DNA of 64,000 nt, taken from the NCBI RefSeq assembly GCF_963678635.1, contig NC_087070.1:49147467-49211466 (forward strand). Direction: 5' to 3'. Below the pieces are notes generated by a model. That model was given only the letters and a program-made list of their open reading frames with translations. It made no database searches and was not told where the DNA came from. This stretch comes from Symsagittifera roscoffensis (lineage: Eukaryota > Xenacoelomorpha > Acoela > Convolutidae). The position numbers and the translations under genes were made by a program. This document shows, piece after piece, positions 43,206 to 55,962 of this stretch. Position 1 is the first letter of the stretch, and each line of letters opens with the position of its first letter.

Positions 43206-44671
43206 CTCAAAGAATGATTTTCATTGGCTTCATTTACCTTTTTGTACTCTCAACATGTCCTTATATTCGTTTACCAATTGTTGCAAAGACTTTTCTAGTC
43301 ATTTCACTTCCTTGATTGCGTTATCCAAGTTTTATTGATCAACAGCTTTTTCAACCATATTAATTTTCACGTTAACTTCAATACCCCAAACACATGCGTC
43401 ATTTCAAAATTATTATTTTTTTATTTGCTACACTCGCAAATGGGGCGGGACTATGTCATAGCCACGACTTATGATACCTTGAATTTTATTTTACTTTTAA
43501 CTTCAAAGACTTTTACGTTCGAGAACAAGGTATGATAGTTTTTATATTGATGGCAATTAACGCGGTTTGCCCACTTTTTGACAACGTGATTTCTTCAACA
43601 CACGACAAAAAAGTGAGCACTGGAGCATGTAGGTCAACTAGACCTTTCCCTTCAGGTAAATTATTATAGCGAAATTAACCTCATCAGAATTACGCAATTA
43701 CTTAAATGTTATGTTTTAAAACAGGTTTTAGACATTCAGAACTAACTCTAACTCCTTTCCTTTATTTTCGGTGACTTCTTTTTTGACCGGGCAACACAAA
43801 AAGAAAGAACAAAAGAGTTTGAAAAACAGAAAAATTGAAGTACAAAGAAAGAAGGATTGAAGACGAAATAAAATCCTCTCTAATAAATCATTAAAACCAA
43901 TGTAACCACGCAAATAGACAAAAAGTTACAAGTCTGAACAAAGATCCAAGCAAAGTTTCAACATAATTGGAAAGCCTGAACATAATCGCAAATAAAAATG
44001 TAAGCGAAAAAAGAATATACTTGCAAACAAAGCCTACAAAGTCTGAAAGTCCAGTAAAGATTCATTTTTTCCGCACGAAACAAGTAACATTCGAGAATAA
44101 AATGATGTTTCTTTAGATTGGGTTGACTTAGACAAAATATGATGACGCTGAAGCTTGCGTAATTTTTTTTTTAGTAAAAACGTAAAGTAAAATCATTTTT
44201 GTGAAGCATAATCTCCGCAGAACGTTTAATGTTTGTTTTTAGATGAAATAATTTTCTCTTCTCTTGATGTAGCAGAAATAATTTTTTCTGGCTGTCAAAT
44301 GAAACGATTTTAATCAAACAAAAGAAATAAAGAAATATAATTTTATAAAATTTTGTTGGACGACATAAAGATTCAATTTGATAAAATTTTGACAGCAAAT
44401 GAACCGGTAATTTTGGCGCCAGTATTGATTGCCTGAAAAGATTCAAAACCAATAGTTTTGGTTTAAAAGTTCAAGTTCGAGTTTCACAAAACAAGTTTTC
44501 ATGCTGCCGGAATTCCGCGAGTTTTTTTTGTCCAGTTTGAAAAAAACAGTGTTTTATTTGAAATTTTGTTTTATAAGGATGAGAACTAAATCATGTACTT
44601 TTACCAGGAGCTAAATACCAAATAGAATAAATTTTATGTGAAAAACTGGATTTCATAATAACTTGTGAGTA
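43206..44671. other. AT-rich intergenic region, nothing recognised
   Basis: No coding potential beyond short chance frames, and no recognised repeat boundary. It may include the 3' end of the BEL element. Confidence 0.6.
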
Positions 44672-45356
44672 AATAATTCAAATCATAAACTTTTCATTAC
44701 GAGGCCAAACTGTGCATTCTGTGCAATGTAAGCGGATTCTGCAACAGGCCAAAATCAGATTTGTCGCGGAATCTGCAACATTGCTTTTTTTAAATCTTCT
44801 TTGCTGTTTTGGATTCCACAAACAAGTACCTAAAATATTATACCGCTCAAAATGGCTCCAAAAATAACCGCAACTGTAATTGCGGACTCCAGAACAGTTT
44901 GTGGAATACACAAACAAATAATAAGACATGCCTATAGCTACAATGAGCTGTTGCGGAATCCGCAACTGTAAGCGGAATCCGCAATTTGTAAATGGAAACC
45001 GCAAATTGTAAGAGGATTCCGCATTTTGTTTGCGGATTCCACTTATATTTGCGGATTGCACTTACATTTTGCGGATTCCAATTACATTTTGCGGAATTCA
45101 CTTACAGTTGAGGAATCCAGAACAACTAGCTTTGTTTGCTTGTTGCGGAATCCGCAACAAAACATATGTGCCGACAAAAATTACCTTTCAGCTAACTGAA
45201 CGCGGAATTCACAAAACTTTTGTAAGTGGAATTCACTCACTTTTCGGAACATGTTTAAAGATTTGTCTCTGGAATCCATGAATATACAGACACAAAGTCT
45301 TGCGCTTTTCCAGTGCACAGTTTGGCCTCGTAATGTTTGACTAATAATTCAAATCA
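44672..45356. mobile_element. Terminal-inverted-repeat element filled with GCGGAATCCGC near-palindromes
   Basis: Perfect 22-bp inverted repeats begin CATTACGAGGCCAAACTGTG (44695-44716) and are mirrored at 45314-45335. They are bracketed by an identical 14-bp direct repeat AATAATTCAAATCA (44672-44685 and 45343-45356), the likely target-site duplication. The interior has about 18 full or degraded copies of a near-palindrome TTGCGGAATCCGCAA / GCGGATTCC on either strand, about every 20 bases between 44965 and 45110. There is no coding frame, so it is non-autonomous. The superfamily is unassigned because a 14-bp duplication is atypical. Confidence 0.8.
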
Positions 45357-47095
45357 AATTGGCAGTTTAAAAAATTTGGCAACTATGAAAGTAAATTGCA
45401 TCAAAAAAGTGATATATTCTGACGTCTTCTAATTTAAATTTGCTTGATAAAACTGTATTGTATGGTTAGCTTGTTTAAGAAACCAGCGTTACCAAAAAAG
45501 TTTCTCCGAAAGCCAAACAAAATCACAACAAAACGATTAAATGTAATAAACTGATAGCTTAAAGACTCAATTTTATTTGCTGTTTGTTTTTTTTTCGTAA
45601 GAAAAATTATCACATATGCACGTAAATTGGTGATTATTGAAGCTTCTTATAGATCCAAGGCATCGAAGTTAGTTAAAACTGACAAAACAATCAAACAGAA
45701 CAGATTCTGTAATGGTCTTGTCAGTTCAGTACAAGAGTGCCGAGGTACAAGAATGTCAAAAATAAAAAAAATACCAGCATTTTTGCAGAGACGAAAAATT
45801 AGCTCTTTAAGAACTGAGTTACAAGTAAAAGAAAAAGAGAAAATTTAGTATTTTTTGCTCAAATCAATCGAATCAAACAAACTACTCATCTAAACCGATG
45901 TTTTAGTTTTTTCAAATAACTTTTTTCAACAAGAAGTAACAAAAGTTTATCCCATTTTTTGATCTAAGTCTAAGAAAACTGAAAGATAAATCCATTATAA
46001 AATTGAAAAACTAAGATAAACTTTCCAGAAACGGTCCGTATCAGTCAATTTGAAAGACTTTGTTTTCGTCATGTTTGTACTTCGCACTCTTAATCACCCA
46101 ATCTGGTCGCTCAATTTTTTGAAAGTCGATATGTACTTAAGTTTACTTCTACTATCAAAATGACTTGCAATTTATTATGAGCATTGATAAAAACATTCTT
46201 TTTTTTCTTTTCTTCATTTTTTCTTCTTTTTCTTCAAAACATGGCCAGGATCAATAACATTTCTGCGCGACATCTTTCACTTTATGAAATTTTGACATGT
46301 TGGTCAGATTTTTCACAATAATCCAAGTGCTGCGGTAATTGTGGGATAATTTTTTTTAAAATTTTTTCATGTTTTTTTCATCCATTCTTTTTTAAATTGA
46401 TTAATTTACCAATGGTCGAATTTTCAACTGTGATTTGACGAGAAAGTGAAAAAGAAACGTGAAGCAATTTCTTTGTCCAGTGATTGTGAATCAAAATTCA
46501 AACTGCAGAGAACAAATCCAAACTGCTATGACACAGATCATTGCTGCTATCACACGCCACATAACCATCACCTGATATTTATGTTCTAGAAGACCTGTTT
46601 GGTTATAACCCTCCTCATCCTTTCTAAAATGTAACAATTTTCCAATCGCTAAGACTGGAAAAAGCGTTGTAGAAGGATCTGTATATTCAAACAAACCAAA
46701 AGAAACTGCGTCGCAGACACTAGATTTGATAAAAAGCGGTCTCAAGTTTTTTGGCAGTTTTTTTTCGGAGTTGTTAGAAAATTAGTTTTTTTTCAAATTT
46801 ATTTTGAGCAATAAGGTTTTATGATTCTATGTATAAAATAATTTAAGAAAATGCATGCGGTTTTATATTCCATCGTCAAATATAGGATGGTTTCAATAAA
46901 AAAGTGACGAAATTGATTTTCTCTCTGAGCTTCTTTTTCTTCTTCTTTTTCGTCATCACCATAATGTGACAATAGGCTCTTGCCCGTGAAACTGCAATAA
47001 AAAGTGAACGCAAAAATCTCGTGTCTATGTTCAACAAGACATGAAATACCATGCATGCTGAGAACTCAGTTGAATAGATATCATGTCCCTGTGCA
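45357..47095. other. Intergenic region, no gene recognised
   Basis: AT-rich with T/C-rich runs (about 46200-46240 and 46920-46955). A minus-strand frame at 46491-46745 ends with a hydrophobic segment (VMWRVIAAMICVIAVWICSL) but has no other support. A 5' LTR or primer-binding site for the following gypsy copy was not found. Confidence 0.5.
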
Positions 47096-47809
47096 TTGAC
47101 GGAAAGCAAAGGAGAGGAACGAGACGCTCGAAACGTATCAATTTTTATGCAGAAAACAGCGAGACGGGAAACACTAGAAATGTTCCATTCAGTACTAAGC
47201 GGACTGGCGGCGAGTTGCGACCTGGGAGCGCTGGAGCGTAGGACTCTACGAGATGCATTTAAAGTGAGTATGTCGAACAAGGAGGCGCAGACAGAACTCT
47301 GTCGCTCTATTAAGACGCCAAAAGAAATTTACCGGATTGCCCTATTGTACGAACGAGATGATAAGTATGCGAAAATTTACAAAGTTTCTGATAGAGGACT
47401 TTCCGCAGTACAGGCGGGGGCGCTTCAAATAAAAATGGAACCAATTAAGGCGGTCCGAGGTAGTTACCGACGCCCATTTCAACGAGGTGGCAGAGGAGCC
47501 CTCAGAGGAAATAACCAAGATGGAGCGGACCGCAAATGTTTCAATTGCGACCAGAGTGGTTGTACACCGGACCATATTGCAAGGTGCCCGGCAAAAAAAA
47601 ACTACTTGCGAGGTGCCCGGCGAAAAGAGAAAACGGGACAACACCAGCACACATGTCGAGACCGCAGTGGGGCAGGGAGAGGACGTGTGGATCTAATTCA
47701 TGAGGACGGAAACAAAGGAGATCCACAACAGGACCAGGACGATACCGCATTCCATTATGGTAGCTCCGTCGGATGGGTGAACGACCCAAATGACGAAGTC
47801 CACGGTTGA
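47096..47809 (+). pseudogene. gag: Gag of copy A
   Basis: Open for 237 residues. It contains a capsid-like helical region (RRTLRDAFKVSMSNKEAQTE, IYRIALLYERDD, as in LRDRFVxGLxxxxxQxxLL of gypsy Gag), a basic RGG-type stretch (RRPFQRGGRGALRG) and a CCHC-like zinc knuckle CFNCDQSGCTPDHIARC. The N-terminus is missing or frameshifted: the sequence just upstream repeats the GAGACG..AAAC phrase. Gag would bind element RNA. The end is cut by a TGA at 47807-47809 that lies between gag and protease. Confidence 0.82.
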
Positions 47810-47990
47810 GATTCAGATAACTCAACTGACTCTATTGTTATGTCAATCAAACGGAGGAAGGATGAAGAGTTGAAAGTAGCGGAGGCGAAGCTATCATTAA
47901 AAATTAAGGGAAATTCTACACAGGCATGGATCGATAGCGGAGTGCCCATCTCTACTTTCACCATTGGGAATTAAAATTTGCTTTAGGAAA
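47810..47990 (+). pseudogene. pol: Protease fragment of copy A
   Basis: After the stop, the same kind of sequence as copy B continues. AWIDSGVPISTFTIGN carries the D-S-G active site of a retropepsin. It ends at a stop shortly afterwards. Confidence 0.72.
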
Positions 47991-48399
47991 GCAGAATGTT
48001 CAGCTCCAGTCAATAGATTCGGAGGGCGCACAATTCAGGAATTATGGAAAAAGCCCTTGAAATTGATGGGAAAACTGGCTGCAATCCTCAACTCCAATTG
48101 ATGATCGACTCAGGCAGCAGGGAAAATAATTGGGGTCTGCCGACCATCAATCATCGGAAGAGATCTGATGCCGGCACTCGGACTGATGCTAGTTCAAGCG
48201 CCAGCAGTACTCTGATGCAGTACTCAACATCCAGGGGAAACCGCATGTTCAAAACAAGAAGGATGACCTCGATGACTGGCAGAGAAATTTCAGAGAGCAA
48301 TTCCAAAATCTTTTTCAAAGATTAGGGCGTATACAGAACAATAAAGTCCAGGATGAGTTCTTCAAAACTTAATGCTTATTCACCAAAAAGGGCAGAAGA

Positions 48400-49250
48400 G
48401 TGCCCATCACACTACAAGGTAAAGTAGATGACGAAAATAATAAGCTACTGGCACAAGGGCACATAGAAAAGTTGGAGGAGTGCTCTGACAAGTACTTTGT
48501 CTCACCGATCGTCATCACAGTGAAAAAAAGACGCCTCGGTGAAATTGGCATTAGAATCAAGGGAGTTGAACTAGCAAATACATAAAAGTAAGTACCAGAT
48601 GCCAAACATCAAATAGCTCATGGATATTGAGGGGCAAAAGATAAGTTAAAAAAATGGTGATGTGTTTTTTACCACGATGGATTTAACGAACGCATTCGGC
48701 CAACTGCCCTTAATAGCCGACACCAACAAATATTGTAATTTTCTTTAGTGAAAGGAGTATCTACCGCGAATTATCGTTTTAAAATGGGGTTCTATGGTTT
48801 GAAAACGATGCTTGCGGAATTCCAACGTGCCATAGACGCAAAACTCCCCAAATTTCCCTATGTGTATGCTCTCATAGATGATATTTTAGTGACATCAAAT
48901 GGCTCTGAAATTGAGCATATCGCGTTGGTCGAGAAAATCCTTAAAAAATGCATAAAAAAATATGGCGCAGAAACTAGAGAAATCTAAGTTCGCAAGAAAA
49001 GAGTGTAAATGGTTAGTTCATTGAATGTTGAATTCCGGCATTAAACCTTCAGTCCGCAAAACGGAACCCATAGATAATTTAAGCCCGCCTAAATCGCTGT
49101 CACAGCTAAAGTCTTTTATGAGATCCATGCACAGCCTTTACACGTACCTGCCGGCACTAGCGGAATACCCAACGCAGTTGCGTCCACTACTGAGTAAGAT
49201 AATACATAATTCCTTTAGATACGCTGGCTTAAAAAATACCGCCGGAGTTG
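48400..49250 (+). pseudogene. pol: Reverse transcriptase of copy A
   Basis: Blocks in shifting frames: VPITLQGKVDDENNKLLAQG, HIEKLEECSDKYFVSPIVIT, FTTMDLTNAFGQLPL (first Asp), FYGLKTMLAEFQRA, and YALIDDILVTSNGSEIEHIA with IDD at the YxDD box. Then comes a connection region (SLSQLKSFMRSMHSLYTYLP). Frameshifts and stops are frequent, so it is inactive. Confidence 0.85.
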
Positions 49251-49829
49251 TGAAAGCCAAATCAAGAATACCGAGTGTTTCAGCCAGTAAAAGTGCAACA
49301 TGCAAACTCATGTGCAAAAGTCCAGCGGATGAGGGCGGGAAATTATGTGCTCAAGCATCAAATAATCAGATAGCAGAGATTTGCATATTGGAGTGTAATG
49401 ACCGAAAAGGCGCGAAAGTAGTCAAATCCAATACCGAGTGTCAATTGCGTGAGTTACAAAATATTTCCACTCCAACTAGTAAAAATCGTACATGTCCAAT
49501 GGCAAGCATTAATTTGAAGAAATTAAATACATTTTTGTGATGACATCCAGAAATAATGAGTGGGAGCAGTAGTAAAATCGAGGTGGTATATGCGCAGTTG
49601 GAGTCAGTGAATACGGGCTCGAAAGACGTAGAATGCAAAACAGTAATTTCAATTCCATCGGCGTTTGGGGGGATTTCCACCGGTTTACTCAGCGAAGGTA
49701 GTGATATCTGTCATTCCACGGGATTGTGAAATCGTCCGGAAAAGTGACGCCCTTGACCTGGAGCGTAAAGTCCGAGCAATGGCAGCATACTTAGGCTAAA
49801 ACACGCACGATCTCTACTTTAAAGAGATT

Positions 49830-50560
49830 GGTTGGTGGATGGACGAACGGCTGGTCATCCCTATGCCCCTTAGGACTGTGGTGGTCATTCGTTTTCATGG
49901 TTTTCCCCACGAACGCGGGAACATGTTTGATGCAGCATGGGACGTGTGGTTCCCGTATACCCACCGGAGTTTGGTGGCCACCACGGAGGGATGTCAAGAG
50001 TGTACCGCTGCAGGTAAAAGTTACAAACCAATGTGCGCCAAGGGCGACATGGGAAAAATATATGAGCCTAGGGAGCCAAATGAAGATTTTTGAAGACAAA
50101 TACACTAAGATTTTTTGGGCCCCATTGAAAATCTAAATGAGTCAGACAAATACGTTCTGGTCGCGGTGGATCGGTTTTTACGGTCGCTGTCGGCTCTGAT
50201 TCGAAAAAATAACAAAAGCAATAAATTTTGTCGAATTCCTTAAGACCTACATATCTCATCATGGAGTGCCGAAGAAAATTTTCATGGACCAAGGGTCTAG
50301 TCTACCTTCAAAAGCAACAAAATTTTTCTGTAATACCGAGGGAATTGAAATCACCTACTCGTCAGTAAACGATCATAGAGCCACGGGACGCGTGGATCGT
50401 ACAATAGGTAGTTTGAAAAAGTTTGTACTAACCTACGCGAAAGAAAAATAACACGGAAATCCACAATCGATGGTAGAACGCGCACTTAACGCCTCAGATT
50501 CGCATCAAATGCTGCGCTAAAAAAACACCATTTGAGGCACATCACGGTCGGGAGGCCAAC
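49830..50560 (+). pseudogene. pol: Integrase of copy A
   Basis: The zinc finger is recognisable (FHGFPHERGNMFDAAWDVWF ... EGCQEC). Core remnants are YVLVAVDRF-like residues near 50150, FMDQGSSLPSKATKFF (second Asp, about 50283) and VNDHRATGRVDRTIGSLKKF (about 50375, where the catalytic Glu position is Asp or lost). Stops separate the pieces. Confidence 0.82.
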
Positions 50561-50769
50561 ACGGTACTTCCGAATCTCACGAGAGAACCGTCGCTACAAA
50601 ATCTTAACTGGTTGAAAGTGTTAAAACAACAGTCTGCTTGTTTAGAAACTAAAAAGACCAACTCAAAAATCGAATATCCCACCCCATGCAGACTAACTGG
50701 ACTGAAAGATTGGTCACCGAATATTATGTGCAACACATAAGCCACCCTAGAAGGCTGGGGGACGACTAG

Positions 50770-51480
50770 TTGGTCAGTAGATCGGAGGAGGCTGATGGCT
50801 CCAAAATGGCGGGCAGTGTCGGTGGCTCGAAAGGCGCTAAGACCCAGAGTACTGAAGGCCTGACAAGCAGACCAAGTAAGCGGGCTGAACTTTTGTTCCA
50901 AAGGATTAAAGGCCGGAATCAAAGTTATCAATTAGTACATAAAAAAATTATTGAAGAATCTCCCCGTACCTCGACTCTAGAAAATGGATCTGTAGCGGAA
51001 AAGGCGAGCCGGGCGTTGACACTATCGTCTGAGGTGGAGTACCCAAAGCCTCCCACTGTCGAGGAAGTTAGGCAAAAGCTAAATAAGGACCACCTTGCTC
51101 GGTCTAAGACCACACATTCTACCGCAAAAAGCCAGCCAAATTGGGACAAGGATGACAATTTTGATTCAACCTCTGAATATGAGCCGTCACGATCGGAAGG
51201 AAAATTTGCAACGAAACAACACGCCGTGGAGGTTGGACAAAGCTCAAACGGTGCGGTAGCCACTTACAACTTGGTCACGGGAACGCCAACGGAGAAAAAC
51301 AACGCCGACGGACCACAGCAGAGGAAAGTAAGCGAGTATCAAGGCGACGCAAGAGTACCGGAAAGAGCAAACAGTGCCCCGAACGTAAACGAAGAAGGAG
51401 CGGCGGTGAGTGGAAAAGGGTCGAAAAAGAAGGTGGTCGGACGTCCGATGAAGCAGCGACTGGTCTCGTTTTCCAGATAA
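50770..51480 (+). pseudogene. pol: Integrase C-terminal tail of copy A
   Basis: A 236-residue open stretch, the longest surviving frame in this copy. LLFQRIKGRNQSYQLVHKKI and TSTLENGSVA correspond to the GPY/F-like module of the intact element. The rest is a charged, Ser/Lys/Glu-rich tail ending KKKVVGRPMKQRLVSFSR. Copy B retains the same tail at 55963-56538. Confidence 0.75.
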
Positions 51481-51774
51481 GTTTCGCAAGTTTCTGATGA
51501 AATGGTTTCGGGGAAAAGTTCCTGGAAACGAGCGGCGTTTTGAAACTTGTGTCGAGAGAACGGGATACCAACTGAACTCAGTCGTGCCATCGGAGGTCTG
51601 GAAAAACCGGAGTGTAACTAAGATTCGGAACTAAAACTGTAAAATTTTGTGCCCAGGGAGAGGGTGGACCGCGGGTCTATGACTGATTCCAAGTTATGTT
51701 TTGTGTAATTTCAAATTATAATTTAAAGTTAGTAATTTTGAGTACATTTCATAGAATGATTAGTTTTGAGTTAA

Positions 51775-52642
51775 TTGAGTTGGTTGATTTTGCTTGTTTT
51801 CGAAATCTTCCTTCTGGTTTTTGGTTATGTACTTAATTCCAAGACCTTGCTGAAGCCATTAATTCAATTCACACTCGCAAACGATTCTGGATCCTCTATT
51901 CTCTGCTCTGTTCTCTCCACCTTACAACACGGAGACCTTCTGTTGTTCTTGTTGATAATGATAGTTATTTGGCTAAATCTCAGTAGTCTGTCTGTTTCAA
52001 CCACCTCATCTTTGAAACTAATTGCAGATCCATCATTAAAATATTTTTTTTTTCTTATATTGTGTAGCCGATATAGTCAATAAAGCAAATTTTACTTGTT
52101 CAGCGTCGCCATGCAAAACTTCTAACAAATTTTTTTCTTTCTTTAGTAAAACTTTGCTGCCACCAATTTGCAAATTTGGGTAAGTCACAACCAAGTATGA
52201 ATTTTAAGCCCAGTTGTTTTAAACCCTGGACAAGATGGGCTACCAGGTATGATTTTTAAGCCCAGTTGTTTTAAGCCCTGAACAAGATGGGCTATACTGG
52301 AAATATCGTTTTAATTAGGGAATGCAACATAGTGGAAAATTTTGAAGATCGCGGTCCCACCGGCTATGCCCTCGATGACATTCATTAAATGACTCTGCTG
52401 TTCGACTGCAGATGTTGTAATTTCAATCATGGAATCCAGTGTTGCTTTTTCGTCTGCGTTTTGTACTTCATTTAGAGTAATTTAGTTTGGTCCAATAACT
52501 ACAAAATTGTTTTCGCCTTTACTACGACTGTGCTTTTGTACGAATTATTTCAAGTGATGCACGCTTGCTCGATATTTTGAAGTTCAATAGCGAACGGCGA
52601 TTTTCCTCACTAATTTCAACATCAATTATGACAACATAATCC
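51775..52642 (-). pseudogene. Fragment of an unrelated, possibly PD-(D/E)XK-like protein, copy A
   Basis: On the minus strand, opposite to the gypsy relic, frames read DYVVIIDVEISEENRRSLLN, a NFVVIGPN..ITLNEVQNA stretch, LDSMIEITTSAVEQQSHLMN, VIEGIAGGTAIFKIF, HYVAFPN and SSIAHLVQGLKQLGLKII. The sense resembles a nuclease-type hairpin (D...E-x-K) seen intact in copy B, but here Lys is Gln. It has several stops. The repeated AAGCCCAGTTGTTTTAA unit at 52205-52280 is a local duplication. Confidence 0.5.
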
Positions 52643-52701
52643 GGTGGCAGAGGAGCCCTCAGAGAAAATAACAAAGATGGAGCGGACCGCAAATTTTTCA
52701 A

Positions 52702-53142
52702 TTGCGACCAGAGTGGTTTTACACCGGACCACATTGCGAGCTGCCCGGCGAAAAAAACTACTTGCGAGATGCACGGCCAAAAAAGAAAACCGGACAATAC
52801 CAGCACACATGTCGAGACCGCAGAGGGGCAGGAAGAGGACGTGTGGATCTAATTCATGAGGACGGCACCAAGGGAGATCCACAACAGGACCAGGACGATA
52901 CCGCATTCCATTATGGTAGCTCCGTCGGATGGGTGAACGACCCAAATGACGAAGTCCACGGTTGGGATTCAGATAGCTCAACTGACTTTATTGTTATGTC
53001 AACCAAACGGAGGAAGGAAGAGGAGTTGAAAGTAGCGGGGGCGAAGCTAGCTTTAAAAATTAAGGGAAATTCTACACAGGCATGGATCGATAGCGGAGTG
53101 CCCATCTCTATTTTCACCATTGGGAATAAAAATTTGCTTTAG
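52702..53142 (+). pseudogene. pol: Gag end and protease of copy B
   Basis: A 146-residue open frame fuses the Gag tail to protease without the stop seen in copy A. It ends AWIDSGVPISIFTIGNKNLL with the D-S-G active site. The CCHC knuckle region precedes it but is mutated (FNCDQSGFTPDHIASC in another frame). Confidence 0.78.
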
Positions 53143-53523
53143 GAAAGCAGATCGTGCAGCTCCAGTCAATAGATTCGAAGGGCGCCCAATTCAGGAATTA
53201 TGGAAAAGGCCCTTGAAATTGATGGGAAAACTGGATGCAATCCTTAACTCCAATTGATGGACGACTCAGGCAGCAATGAAATTAATTGGGGGCTGCTGAC
53301 CATCAATCATCGGAAGAGATCTGATGCCGGCACTCGGACTGATGCTAGTTCAAGCGCCAGCGGAGCAAGAAGTACTCAACATCAAGGGGAAACCGGATGT
53401 TCAAAACAAGAAGGATGACCTCGATGACTGGCAGAGAAATTTCAATGAGCAATTCCAAAATCTTTTTCAAAGATTAGGGCGTATACAGAACAATAAAGTC
53501 CAGGATGAGTTCTTCAAAACTTA

Positions 53524-54470
53524 ATGCTTATTCACCAAAAGGGCAGAAGAGTGCCCATCACACTACAAGGTAAAGTAGATAACGAAAATAATAAGCTACT
53601 GGCACAAGGGCACATAGAAAAGTTGGAGGAGTGCTCTGACAAGTACTTTGTCTCACCGATCGTCATCACAGTGAAAAAAAGACGCCTCGGTGAAATTGGC
53701 ATTAGAATCAAGGGAGTTGAACTAGCAAATACATAAAAGTAAGTACCAGATGCCAAACATCAAATAGCTCATGGATATTGAGGGGCAAAAGATATGTTAA
53801 AAAAATGGTGATGTGTTTTTTACCACGATGGATTTAACGTACGCTTTCGGCCAACTGCCCTTAAACGCCGACACCAACAAACATTGTAATTTTTTTAGTG
53901 GAAGGAAAATCTACCGCAAAATATCGTTTAGATTGGGGTTGTATGGTTTGAAAACGATGCTTGCGGAATTCCAATGTGTCATGGACGCAAAACTTCCCAA
54001 ATTTCCCTATGTGTATGCTCTCATAGATGATATTTTAGTAACATCAAATGGCTCTGAAATCGAGCATATCGCGCTGGTCAAAAAAATCCTAGAAAAATTG
54101 CATAAAAAAAATGGCGCAGAAACTAGAGAAATCTAAGTTCGCAAGAAAAGAGTGTAAATGGTTAGTTCATTGAATATTGAATTCCGGCATTACACCTTCA
54201 GTCCGCAAAACGGAACCCATAGATAATAAAAACCCGCCTAAATCGCTGTCACAGCTAAAGTCTTTTATGAGATCCATGCACAGCCTTCACACGTACCTGC
54301 CGGCACAAGCGGAATACTCAACGCAGTTGCGTCCACTACTGAGTAAGATAATACATAATTCCTTTGGATACGCTGGCTTAAAAAATACTTCCGGAGTTGT
54401 GAAGCCAAATCAAGAATACCGAGTGTTTCAGCCAGTGAAAGTGCAATATGCAAATTCGAGTGCAAAAGTC
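53524..54470 (+). pseudogene. pol: Reverse transcriptase of copy B
   Basis: Same blocks as copy A: HIEKLEECSDKYFVSPIVIT, FFTTMDLTYAFGQLPLNADT (better preserved than A), LYGLKTMLAEFQCVMD and YALIDDILVTSNGS. Stops at 53734-53736 and in the connection domain show loss of function. Confidence 0.85.
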
Positions 54471-54989
54471 CAGCGGATGAGTACGGGAAATTATGTGCTC
54501 AAGCATCAAATAATCAGATAGCAGAGATTTGCATATCGGAGTGTAATGACCGAACAGGCGCGAAAGTAGTCAAAACCAATACCGAGTGTCAATTGCGTGA
54601 GTTACAAACTATTTCCATTCCAACTAGTAAAAATGTCCAGCATTAATTTGGCAAGCATTAAATTGAAGAAATTAAATACATTTTTGTAATGACATCCAGA
54701 AATAATGAGTGGGAGCAGTAGTAAAATCGAGGTGGAATATGCGCAGTTGTAGGCAGTGACTACGGGCTCTAAAGACGTAAAATGCAAAACAGTATTTTCA
54801 ATTCCATCGGCATTTGGCGGGATTTCCACCGGCTTACCCAGCGAAAGTAGTGATGTCTTCATTCCAATCGAAGCAAATACAAAGGAGACCCACAAATGAA
54901 AGCGACAAAAGAATTGGTGGAGGCAAAAGACCCTGATCTGGAGCGGAAAGTCCGAGCAAAGGCAGCAGATTTGGGCTAACACACTAACG

Positions 54990-55690
54990 ACTTTTTTTTT
55001 AAAGAGATTGGTTGGTGGATGGAGGAACATGTTTGATGCAGCATGGGACGTGTGGTTCCCGTATACCCACCGGAGTTTGGTGGCCGCCACGGAGGGATGT
55101 CAAGAGTGTACCGCTGCAGGTAAAAGTTACAAACCAATGTGCGCCAAGGGCGACATAGGAAAAATATATGAGCCTAGGGAGCCAAATGAAGATTTTTGAA
55201 GACAAATACACTAAGATTTTTTGGGCCCCATTGAAAATCTAAGTGAGTCAGACAAATACGTTCTGGTCGCGGTGGATCGGTTTTCACGGTCGCTGTCGGC
55301 TCTGATTCGAAAAAATAACAAAAGCAATAAATTTTGTCAAATTCCTTAAGACCTACATATCTCATCATGGAGTGCCGAAGAAAATTTTCATGGAGCAAGG
55401 GTCTAGTCTACCTTCAAAAGCAACAAAATTTTTCTAAAATTCCGAGAGAATTGAAATCACCTATTCGTCAGTAAACGATCATAGAGCCACGGGACGCGTG
55501 GCTCGTACTATAGGTAGTTTGAAAAAGTTTGTACTAACCTACGCGAAAGAAAAATAACACGGAAATCCACAATCGATGGTAGAACGCGCACTTAGCGCCT
55601 CAGATTCGCATCAAACGCTGCGCTAAAATTAACACCATTTGAGGCACATCACGGTCGGGAGGCCAACGCGGTACTTCCGAATCTCACGAG
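54990..55690 (+). pseudogene. pol: Integrase of copy B, zinc finger deleted
   Basis: MFDAAWDVWFPYTHRSLVAA and EGCQECTAAGKSYKP remain, but the two His of the HHCC finger are lost by an 80-base deletion at about 55024. The second Asp is also changed (FMEQGSSL instead of FMDQGSSL). Clearly non-functional. Confidence 0.82.
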
Positions 55691-55962
55691 AAAACCGTCG
55701 CTACAACATCTTAACTGGTTGAAAGTGTTAAAACAACAGTCTGCCCCACCCCATGCCCCACCCCATGCAGACTAACTGGAATGCAACACCCAACCCCATG
55801 CAACACATAATCCACCCTAGAAGGTTGGGGGACGACTAGTTGGTCAGTAGATCGGAGGAGGCTGATGGCTCCAAAATGGCGGGCAGGGGCTGTGGCTCGA
55901 AAGGCACTAAGATCCAGAGTACTGAAGGCCTGACAAGCAGACCAAGTAAGCGGGTGTAGCTT

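Larger units (their letters stand above)
47096..51480 (+). mobile_element. Decayed Ty3/gypsy element, copy A
   Basis: Plus-strand gag, protease, RT, RNase H spacer, integrase and C-terminal tail in order, with many stops and frameshifts. Same family as the relics at 17.3-19.0 and 22.4 kb, and a distant relative of the 24.5-32.1 kb element. From 47486 it is repeated as copy B (offset about 5157). LTRs are not identifiable. Confidence 0.88.

Noticed and set aside
44700..45300. CRISPR-like regular repeats
   Set aside because: The words are near-palindromes on both strands with irregular spacing and no unique spacers, in a eukaryotic genome. They belong to a TIR element.
46491..46745. Possible membrane protein exon with a hydrophobic C-terminus
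   Set aside because: A single short frame without a clear start, splice sites or homology.
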